The translations under genes and the position numbers were made by a program. This document shows positions 36,906 to 46,201 of a stretch of DNA of 64,000 nt, piece after piece. The notes beneath the pieces were generated by a model. It was not told the DNA's origin. It ran no database searches and was given only the letters and a program-made list of their open reading frames with translations. Origin of the DNA: Pinus tabuliformis. Lineage: Eukaryota > Streptophyta > Pinopsida > Pinales > Pinaceae. The stretch lies in contig CM062804.1 of NCBI GenBank assembly GCA_031772625.1, forward strand, positions 277,902,598 through 277,966,597, in the 5' to 3' direction. Each line of letters begins with the position of its first letter. Position 1 is the first letter of the stretch.

Positions 36906-38480
36906 TCACTCGCGCTCTTCAGGTGGATGGACTGGAGATTGATGAGACATTCCTTGCGTGAAAATACCATTTAGCGATGGCATTTGACTATTAGCTATGT
37001 GTGAGCTGGGAAACGACAGCTGGTCTATGAGCTTGACCACTCTGCCTTCCTGCAAAAAACACATTACTCTAAAGAGTGAGGAGACAATGGCTCCCATGCT
37101 ATAAATATAGTCATGTCCAAGGAGTAGATTATAATCTGGAGGTCCTTGGACTACCATTACATTCACGTAAACGATTTTCCTTCTCAATGTTATGGGCACA
37201 CTTGGAAGGATCCCTAACGGTCGACTGGTTCCTTTGTCGAAGCCTATCAGATTTCTCATCTTAGGCAAAAGCGATGGCAAGCCAAGCGCTTCCCAAGCAG
37301 TTGAGGAAAGGATACTCACAGAAGCCCCTTCATCTATGATGGTACCGACCATGATCATTTTATAAGCTTGTACAATGATTCAGAATGGTACATTAGCTGG
37401 TACACGGGGTCTGCCTAGTAGATTCCAATCGAAGGAAACGATTAGGTTTCTTGGAGATGGGACCGAATGGACGGCCGGATATGACTCTGATGAACTTGCT
37501 TCCTGCGGTAAAGGAACAGGTAGACTGCTCCCATGCTCATCGGAGTCTGTGTTTATGAAAAGAATTTGAACGGTGTCGTTCTCATTCTCTTCGGTGATTA
37601 TGTCATCTCAAGATGGACCTTCCGAAGACAAGGCCGGGTCGACTGCCGCCTCAACCTTTTGACTTTTGTCTGGTATGGATTCAGCGGGTTTATCTTCAAT
37701 GACAGATGCTTCGACTAACCACAATGGCGTGTTAGTCAGGTTTTCAACCAGTGATGGACTCGGCAATATTTTCTTATATCCAGGAGGAAGCTGTAGCGGT
37801 GAAGCTGGGCGGTCATCCAAAACTCTTTTAGCTTCATCTAGGAAGGGACAATGGTGGACGGTGTGATCGCCTTCACACAGTTTACAAGGAAATTTACATT
37901 TCCTTTTTTGTCCAAATGCTTTGCTTTCACTAGTTGATGGTGTACTTTCAACATGGTCTTCAAAGGTTGATGACACTGGGTTGTGCAAATGAGGAGACCA
38001 GTCCCTTAAGATCCGAGGGATGCAGGGACAATCTCGATGATAATGGTCTCCTTTGCAAATGACACATGGAGATTTAGGCTTAGATGGTGCAGTGTGCGGA
38101 TTCTCACTAGACGATGCCCGGTTACCCCTTTTCGCCTTTGGCTCCTTCTTCTTCTTCTCTTTCCCCTTCTTCCTCTTTTTAGTTACTTGATTTCTGACTT
38201 TACCAGCTTTATCAAGCAAAGAGGAAGGAGGAGAGGGAGAATTGAATGAAGTAGAAGGTTGGGGAGTAACTTTAGTATCATCCAGTTTATGACTTGATTG
38301 TTCAGGAATCGTGGTGTTCTGAACGACGGAGGTCGAGAAGAGCCATATTGGCAAGCCAATAGTCAATTCCGGAAGTGACAACGTGGCCATATGAGGTGCA
38401 CCAACATCTCCCCAAGAGGAGAAAGGACTAGGATTCCCTTCAAGGGGAACTCCTTGGTTGGTGGACTCCATTTTTCTCAA
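36906..38480 (-). pseudogene. Nested element gag-protease frame
   Basis: One minus-strand frame of 525 codons from ATG 38480 to the stop at 36906, with a single in-frame TGA near 37608. The N-terminal half has a Lys/Glu-rich block (KKRKKGKEKKKKEPKAKRG) and two variant knuckles, CVICKGDHYHRDC and CKLCEGDHTVHHC (C-x2-C-x3-H-x4-C). The C-terminal half is a retropepsin-like domain with IIDEGASVSILSSTAWEALG, RPLGILPSVP and LLLGHDYIYSMGA. The DEGAS form instead of D(S/T)GAS is, as I recall, typical of one plant retrotransposon family rather than a mutation. Gag would package the RNA and protease would process gag. The product is only slightly damaged compared with the Gypsy host. Confidence 0.8.
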
Positions 38481-40185
38481 CCTAATACCAACGTGGGAAT
38501 GGTGATATTATTCCGATTAAAATAAATTTTAGACGCTTTGACACAACTTGTTTTTTCAATTTTTAAGAGTTGAGAAAAAACAAAAGATGACTCTAGTTGC
38601 CTTCGATTTTTAATGAGCCTGAAGTGACAAGTGTTCAGATGGACCTTTTCCTTTAAGGAGGCTGAAAAGGAATGAAAGAGACTACTTTGGAAATCTAGAC
38701 AAAGGGATTACCAAATCAATCGCAAAACTGTAGAATACTTTTTACGGTATGGTAGCCAATCTTCCCGACTGCCATATTTAGTGCATTGCGATCGATAGGG
38801 CGGTAGACACAGCTTCCTATGGATAAAGGATATAGCCTATTGTGGTCTCCCAATATATACTCGATGGTACGTGGGAGCACAAGTCTGTACTAGCACTTGT
38901 CATCTCAAATAGGAGGAATCACCCAACCAACAGTGAAAGTGATGGTTACCAGGCTTTAGACGCCAGAATACGTCTCTAGCCTAGACTTCTAGATGTTGTG
39001 CGTTAGGTTCCAAAGCGTTTTTAGGTTCATTAAATTTATTTTACAGTTGATATTTCTTAAGAAATTTTCCTTTCAGGTTCACCATGTGATGTAGATATAA
39101 TTCCTAAAATGCAATCTAAGATGATAAACAATCATTTAATCTTCTTTTTGCAATGAAAATCCTAGCTACTAAAGAAAGAGAGATGGTATTCCTTCAACAT
39201 AGAGCAGAGAGCACACACTGGATGGATTGTCCTAAATCAAACCGACAAGTAGTTTAAATGCAAATGCACATGCATATATTTTTTTCAGCTTTCTTAATGT
39301 GTGAATGACAAGAAGAATGCTAAGTACAAATCTGAATTATCTTTTCAAAGTGACAATACTAACAATTTCTCTTCAAAAACAAAAGTAAGATAATGACGAC
39401 ACTTTACTATTTTGAATTGAAAATTGTTTTTGACACTTGAAAAACTACTAATTCAAATCAAATACAATATTAATTGTATAATCGACTATCAAGAACAATA
39501 GAATTCTTTTCTTTGACTAAAACGACACTTGCGACACTTTCAAATCAAAGGATGATAGCTCGACTATGCTACTATTTTGTAAAAGAGAACTGAAAATGAT
39601 GCAGAATACATAAAAACATTCACATTTCTTTGCACAATGGAGGCGGAATGATGAAAAGGAAGGGGGTTTCCACAGTGGTATACTGATCATAGACAGAAAA
39701 ACTCCCGAATAGAGCTGAAGAGAGTGAACACAGAAACAAAAAAATGAGAGCAGAAGAGGTCTTGTCTGACTAGCGCACCTGTAACACAGGGAAAGTGCGA
39801 TGGAGCGCACCTACTACACATGAGAAGTGCGATGCATCCAGATTCCCAAGAGTAGAAGGTGCGATGGTCTAGGGACGAGACTTCAACTGGATTCTGGGTC
39901 ACAGTTTGCAGCTCAGTTCAGGGATTTAGGCCGAGTAAGTGATGTACAGTAAATATAAATCACAGGGGTTGATCTAATGAGGTTACTACAGCCACCACTA
40001 GGGCAATTAGAAGGTTTGGAAATCGATTGTTCAGTTTATAAAGAAAACCCAGAGATAGACTGAAGCAACATTGATCTACTTTGCACTTGCATAGCAAATG
40101 CAGTTTGAAGGCTAGCTAGCTTGACTTCAGGCTCCGTCTGTAAGTTTATAAAACAAAAAAATATAGAAAAACAAACAATCTATTC
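38481..40185 (-). other. Untranslated leader of the nested element
   Basis: About 1.7 kb between PBS and the gag start with no coherent frame. It holds further ttttaa-gag-type words near 38556-38660. A 97-codon minus frame at 39517-39810 is Ser/Cys/Phe-rich with no motif, and I do not call it a gene. Confidence 0.55.
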
Positions 40186-40205
40186 GTTCCCCAACGAAGT
40201 CACCA
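40186..40205 (-). promoter_or_regulatory. Primer-binding site of the nested element
   Basis: On the minus strand tggtgacttcgttggggaac lies three bases inside the right LTR. It starts with TGG, so it would pair with a tRNA 3' end in CCA, and it resembles the tggcgactcc-ctggggac type of plant PBS. Confidence 0.75.
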
Positions 40206-40208
40206 TTT

Positions 40209-41243
40209 TTTTATCAGGAAATCTAGTGTCCACTCGGAGCTGCTAGTCCCACTAAGACTGGTAGCTATCTTAGAAACAAACAAACTAAAACTACTTTTGC
40301 TTTCCTTTATGAGAAGTAGATAAGAGTGGATTGAATGACACCAACCTTAGTCTTGCACTTGTTTCCTTTCTCGGTTCCTCTCCCTTATGACAGATCCTTG
40401 CTGCTTCTCCTTCATCTACCCAGCTTCAAAGAGCACCTGTGGAATCAAAGCAGCATAATACTATCGAAGAACAGAGATCTACAATCATAAACAATATAGG
40501 ACCAAATATATATTGACCACACAAATGCATATATCATCAAACATACAAGAATGTGGAGGAAAACTTGAATAACTTTATTAATATCAAGAATAAGGAAAGA
40601 GGATTACAACCAATTGTTCTAACCCAGCGTCATCCTCCAGCATGAAAGCCCTTCTTTCACCTCATGAAAAGCTTAGATCACCCAACACTATGATATTCCA
40701 ACAGGAAACCAATAGCACTTCCTTACAAGATACAAAATTCCAGCCCTTGGATCTCTTGGATGAGGGTTCCATTATAGATGATTGCAGGGGGGTGAGTCAG
40801 CTTCTAGGATTTTGATTAGTGTCCTCTCTCTGATAGTTCTTGGTTCCACTTGGAGATTGATGATCTCTTACTCATCCCTGGGCGAATTCAGAGAGGCAAG
40901 TGTCATAGGAGAAGCTTCTAGAAGATTCTATGATCAATCACCTCGCAAACTGTCTTTGCCATTTGTCCACTCTCACCCATCACACCCTACAGAAGGGATT
41001 TTCAGTATGCATCGCACATTTTACACTGGGTATGTGGGATGCATCGCACCCTTAGCACTGAGCAACTTGTATGGTCTAGTTTTGACCAGTTCTGAGCAGT
41101 TTCCTGTGGATAACTTTTGGGAGATGATGTAATCAGTTGAGCTTGTTCCTTTAGCGTATGAAACAACACTTTTAGGGACTTAGGAGCCCTTGGTTTATGG
41201 ACATGTTTGATTGGGGTTGTAGTTCCCAAAAATGTCTATAACA
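40209..41243 (-). repeat. 5' LTR (own orientation) of the nested element
   Basis: Aligns full length with 33471-34506. On the plus strand it begins tttTATCAGG, where the partner has TGTTATCAGG, so the terminal G is mutated. It ends ctataaca before the ATGGG duplication. Confidence 0.92.
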
Positions 41244-41248
41244 ATGGG
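41244..41248. repeat. Target-site duplication of the nested element, right copy
   Basis: atggg, matching 33466-33470. The RT reading resumes here. Confidence 0.93.
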
Positions 41249-43600
41249 TCTCTCCTTTTCTGCTAGTTCCAAAGAAAAATGGTAAGTGGAGAATCTGTTT
41301 CGACTATCGGGAATTGAAAAAGGCCACTAAAAAGGACCATTTTCCTTTACCTTTCATAGATCAAGTGTTATAGAGTCTGGCAGGGAAATTTTTTTTCTCT
41401 TTCCTAGATGGGTTTAGTGGGTACAATCAGATTTAGATCAGCCCAGAAGACCAAGATAAGACCACTTTCACTTGTCCTTGGGGTAACTTTGCATACCAGG
41501 TTCTTCCTTTTGGTTTGTGTAATGCTCCAACCACTTTCCAAAAGAACAGTACTGAGTATATTTTCTGAATTAGTTCATGATGCAATAGAGATATACATGG
41601 ATCACTTTACTCCTTATGGCTTTGACTTTTAGGAAGCCTTATCTAATCTAGGAAAAGTTCTAGAAAAATGTATTGAGATGAACCTGTCCCTTAGTTTGGA
41701 AAAATGTGAATTTTTTACGACTGAAGGGACCATGCTAGGTCATGCAATATCTCAACAATGACTGTAGGTGGACCCCAACAAAATTACCATCATCCAAAGG
41801 GTCCCACCTCCTCAAAAAGTGAGAGATGTCAGAAGTTCCCTAGCTTTAGCTGGGTATTACTGGAGATTCATTAAATATTTCAGCAAGCTAACCTTTCCTT
41901 TGTTTAGCCTTTTAGGTAAAGATGTTGAGTTTATATGGTCGGAAAACTGTCAAGAAGCCCTAGATACCTTGAAGAGAAAACTCGTGACTGCCCCAATTTT
42001 GAGAGGCCCAAATTGGGCCCTACCTTTCCACATTCATACGGATGCCTCAATCAAAGAAATAGGAGCAGCCTTGGGACAAATTGATGAAAATTTTCCTTAT
42101 GCCATATACTTTATAAGAAAAAACTTGTCAAAGGCGGAGTTAAACTATACAGTGACTGAGAAGGAGCTCCTAGCTGTCATGCATTCCTTAAACAAATTTA
42201 GATATTATATCACAGGCTATCAAACCTCTGTGCACACTAATCATGCTGCAATTAGATATTCAATGAACAAACTGGATGTAAATGCTCGCATTATTAGATG
42301 GTTGCTTTTACTGCAGCAGTTTGATTTGACCATTGTTGATAAGCTTGGTAAAGAAAATGTTGTTGCTGACTTTTTGTCTAGAGTAAATTTTCCTGTAGGT
42401 GAAGAAGGAATGGTGGATGACCAAATGCGAGATGAACAGCTGTTTTCTATCTCAGTACTCTCTCCATGGTTTTCTGATATAGCAAACTACTTGGTTTCAT
42501 CACAGTTCCCACCACACCTGTCCTCAAAAGAGAAGAGCAAGATAGTAAGGTAAAGCGCCCCATTCACCTGGATTAGGGGCAATCTCTTCGAACTTGGCCC
42601 AGATCAAATCTTGAGAAGATGTGTCAGGGATGAGGAGGTCTTTGACATCCTCCTAACCTATCATGATGGGCCTTGTGGAGGTCATTTTGCAGCAAAAATA
42701 ACTTCCTTCAAGATACTGCAAGCAAGCTACTATTGGCCCACTCTTCATCAAGATGTGAGGAGATATACCAGCCAGTGTGATCAATGTCAAAGGATGGGGA
42801 AACCTACTCCAAAGGATGAAATTCCCATGCAACCTCAAGTGACCTTTGAGCCATTTGAGAAGTGGGGCATGGACTTTGTGGGGCCTATCAGCCCTCCTTC
42901 AAAACAGAAGCAATACATCATTGTGTGCACTGATTACCTAACAAAGTGGGCAGAGACAAAAGAAATCAAAGCAGTGACAGAGGAAAAAGTAGCTGATTTT
43001 TTGAGAGAGAACATATTCTACAAGTTTGGGTATCTAAGGGAGTTGGTAACAGATCAAGGCAGCCAGTTCACTTATAATTTGACTGAAGACCTGCTCACAC
43101 ATCATATAATCAAGCACAGGAATTCCACCCGTTACCATCCACAAGCCAATGGACAGGTGGAGATCACTGACAGAGCATTGAAAGGGATGCTGACAAAGGT
43201 AGTGAGTAGCAGCAGAAAAGACTAGGTAGACAGATTAGTTGAGGCCACTTGGGCCTACAGTACAACATGGAATACCACTACAGGGTTCACACACTATGAG
43301 CTAGTCTATGGGAAGAAGGCTTTGCTGTTAATAGAATTTGAATTCAATACCCTGAGGATGGCAGCTCAGCTAGACCTAGACCTCAACCATGCACAGAAAG
43401 AAAGATTACTCCAGATTAATGGATTGGATGAACACAGAATGCAGGCCCTTCTCCATAGAGAGGTAGTTCAGCTTCAGAGAAAGATATGGCATGACAAAAA
43501 CATCAAGGAGAAGCAATTCCAAGAGGGGGATTGGACACTACTCTATGACTCAAGATACAAAGATTTCAAGGGAAAGCTAAGGATAAGATGGCTAGGACCC
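41249..43600 (+). pseudogene. Gypsy RT (rest), RNase H and integrase core
   Basis: RT resumes with [27 protein letters not shown] (41407) and YQVLPFGLCNAP; a frameshift follows near 41540. The catalytic box reads YMDH (41594-41605) instead of YMDD. RNase H has HIHTDAS, TVTEKELLAV and HTNHAAIRY, where HTDH is usual. From 41768 to 43600 the frame is unchanged, with stops at 42551 and 43223 among others. Integrase has the HHCC finger (YHDGPCGGHF and CDQCQ) and all three DDE residues: Asp 42872, Asp 43052 and Glu 43160, with 35 residues between the last two. It ends at GKLRIRWLGP, where the plastid DNA begins. Integrase would insert the cDNA; the RT is dead at its active site. Confidence 0.9.
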
Positions 43601-44210
43601 TAACCCCAATAACGGACGACTTTTTGTAGGATATTTCTGTAAAAATTGATTTTTTTACGTTCGGTCCATGCCGAGCAGACCTCGTCCTCGCGAGAAATAA
43701 TTATTAATAAAGGAGGGACTTATGTCACCAAAAACAGAGACTAAAGCTAGTGTCAAATTCAAAGCTGGTGTTAAAGATTACAGATTAACTTATTATACTC
43801 CCAAATATTAGACCAAAGATACAGATATCTTGGTAGCATTCCGAGTAACTCCTCAACCCGGGGTGCCACCTGAAGAAGCGGGAGCAGCAGTAGCTGCTGA
43901 ATCTTCCACCGGTACATGGACCATTGTTTGGACCGATGGACTTACTTGTCTCGATTGTCACAAGGGGCGATGCTATGACATCGAGCCCGTTCTTGGAGAG
44001 GAGACTCAATTTATTGCCTATGTAGCTTACCCCTTAGACCTTTTCGAAGAAGGTTCTGTTACTAACTTGTTCACTTCCTTTGTAGGTAATGTATTTGGAT
44101 TGAAGGCCCTACGGGCTCTAAGTTTGGAAGATTTGCGGATTCCCCCTTCCTATTCCAAAACTTTTCAGGGTCCCCCTCATGGTATCCAAGTTGGAAGAGA
44201 TAAATTGAAT
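43601..44210 (+). pseudogene. rbcL: Plastid rbcL 5' fragment (NUPT) inserted in the integrase tail
   Basis: About 0.6 kb of chloroplast DNA: part of the rbcL 5' UTR with its ribosome-binding site (aggaggg, 43711-43717), ATG 43722, and codons up to about RDKLN at 44209. The RuBisCO large-subunit N-domain is clear ([59 protein letters not shown]). One in-frame stop (TAG 43809, from CAG for Gln) and many missense changes, such as TSLDRYKGRC now read as [10 protein letters not shown], show nuclear decay. It has no plastid function here. The rbcL frame runs without a break into the integrase tail (DNGSV). The host integrase resumes right after, so little host sequence seems to have been lost. The exact 5' limit is uncertain by a few bases. 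Confidence 0.93.
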
Positions 44211-44383
44211 GACAATGGTTCAGTTCTGATCAGAACCATTGATGATGAAGCCCCATGCTTGTCAATGGACACCGGTTGAAAGTCTACAAGAAATCCCTCT
44301 CCAAGCGAGAGTTCATTGAAGATTTGAATAAGACAGTGATGGTAGTGAATCATGTCTTAGCCTCAACTTCACCCACTCACTGA
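44211..44383 (+). pseudogene. Gypsy integrase C-terminal tail
   Basis: [15 protein letters not shown], then, after a shift near 44250, [20 protein letters not shown] up to TGA 44381. This is the usual C-terminal end of Athila/Tat integrases, separated from its core by the rbcL piece. Confidence 0.75.
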
Positions 44384-46201
44384 AGAAAAAGAAAAAAAAA
44401 TAAAAAAATAAGGACTCAAGTGAAAACCTCGATGAGGCGCTTGAATCCCATCATTGGGTTGAAATCCTCTTCTGAGGTGGCCCAGTAATGTCAAACAGCA
44501 GAAGAGAGAAAAATAAAATCCCAAGGTGAAAACTTCCCTTGAAGGCACCTAGGGCAGGCAATTAGGGTGAAAACCTGCCTGAGGCACCGTGGTTGTTTTC
44601 AAAAAGAAAGAAAAAAAAGAAGAAAAAAAGAAAAATGAATTTCCAGTTGCATTGCAGGTTTGCAGGAGGACTACACGAAGCAGCAGAAGGTGCCAAGGGA
44701 GCCCTGAAACCAATATGAACACCTATCCTACCTTCCCACACCTTTCTCCATCATTCTTGGCATTTTTTTCACCTCACCGTGCTTCTTTTTCAAAAATTGT
44801 GTTTTCTATAGGAGGCTCTATGTTTTCTATGAGAGGCTCCTGTAGGAATTACAGAGAGCCAGAAATGGATATAAAAGGCAGTTTGAGGGACAGGGAAGCT
44901 TCATGAAAAATCTATAATTCCCCCTACAGTATTCAAAGCTCCTTGCCATCAATTCCAACCATGCATCACACCCCAAGCATCATTCTTCTTCCTCACCAAG
45001 AAAATCACATAAAAAAAATAGTTTTTCAGGAAAAAAAAAAACAAAAAAAAAAAGCGAACAAAACCATCCACTTCACCTGAATCCCACCTATTACCTCTCC
45101 ATCTCTATCTACATCTCTAGTGTCATCCTCATAGCTCTAAGCACAGAAAGAAGCCGAAGTTTCAAGGGGAGAAGCAGCTACAGGAGCTCCTGTAGATCCC
45201 ATTAAAATCCAACATCAGTAGCAAGAGGGTGCAAATATGAAGGTTGAAGAAGACACCAAAAGATTAGATCCAGCCAGAGAAGAACTGTACGAAGCACAAC
45301 TACACATTAGCAAGCAGACAACATGCATCAAAAGAAACAAAGGCATGCAATAGAGAGAGAGCTACAACACCTCACAACAAATGCATTCGGATCTTAGGTA
45401 AGTAACTAACCCACTCATCTAGTTGACTCCATTCATCCGAAGATGTCACCCACACATGCGCACAGTCAAGTCAAGAAAGATGTCAAGGATAGGTAGTGGA
45501 GGAAGTGTGAACTCTGATGCAATCATGAGGGATGATTACGAGGAGAGGGCCATGATAACAAGGTAGGTGGGGACCAACGGTCCAAATATGGCTAGCGTAC
45601 ACTTTGCCAGCTCACCCTCCATCACTGGAAATATCCATAAAAAGCAATAAGTACTCCTCCCCGAGCACTCTCACCACCTTCTCCTTCATTCTCTCCTCGA
45701 AACTCTACTCTTGCAATCTCCTCGTGACCCCACAGCCTTGTAACCATAATTATCCCATTTTCCTAATTTTGGTGTTTTCTACAGGAGCACTTACAGGTTC
45801 TACAGGAGAACCCACAAGAATTCTACAGGAGGGACAACAGTCTTCTACAGGAGGACCAGTGAGTTGTTTTGAAGGGAGAAAACACGAGTTTTAGCAAAAT
45901 TCGTGGGCTGAGGAGGTAGGTTCCATTCATACCCCCATTTAATATCAAAATATGCAAGTAGTGGTTTAATTTTGAGGAGGAAATAAAGCCTTTAGGTGGA
46001 GGAAATACATAAAAGAATTTCTGCTTATTTCTTAAAAAAAAACATAGTATCTCTGTTACTTTGTTTTTCTTCAAAAATTGTTGTCTCCATCTCCACATTT
46101 GGTTTCCCAAAGAAGCATAAACATAATGACAGGAGATTTTATGAGGAAGTAGCCCAACAACTCCTCCAGGCTCCATGCACATCCCCAAGTAGTGGACATA
46201 T
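44384..46201 (+). other. Spacer after pol in the Gypsy element
   Basis: Purine-rich start (A/G runs to about 44640), then an imperfect series of gtgaaaacct...gaggc(g/a)c blocks at about 44418-44590, then sequence with many tctacaggag words (45178, 45777, 45800, 45823, 45842) and an 18-bp palindrome at 45178-45195. No frame longer than 121 codons and no domain. It may act as leader or promoter region for the extra downstream frame. Confidence 0.5.

Larger units (their letters stand above)
33471..41243 (-). mobile_element. Nested LTR retrotransposon, reverse orientation, gag-protease only
   Basis: LTRs of 1036 bp (33471-34506) and 1035 bp (40209-41243) with TGTTAT...ATAACA ends and a perfect ATGGG target duplication. 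It sits inside the RT gene of the Gypsy host. The orientation is minus, because gag and protease frames are on the minus strand, a PBS abuts the right LTR and a G-rich tract abuts the left LTR, both as read on the minus strand. The 5.7-kb interior holds gag with zinc knuckles and an aspartic protease but no RT, RNase H or integrase, so it would need helper enzymes in trans. The LTRs differ by about 7% over the 245 bases I compared. Confidence 0.92.

Noticed and set aside
33471-41243. A 7.8-kb intron in RT
   Set aside because: The segment has LTRs, a 5-bp target duplication and its own gag-protease on the other strand, and RT genes of these elements have no introns.
43722-44279. A working rbcL gene or an rbcL-integrase fusion protein
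   Set aside because: TAG at 43809, many missense changes, only the first third of the gene, and plastid-type expression signals in a nuclear repeat. The open fusion frame is probably chance.
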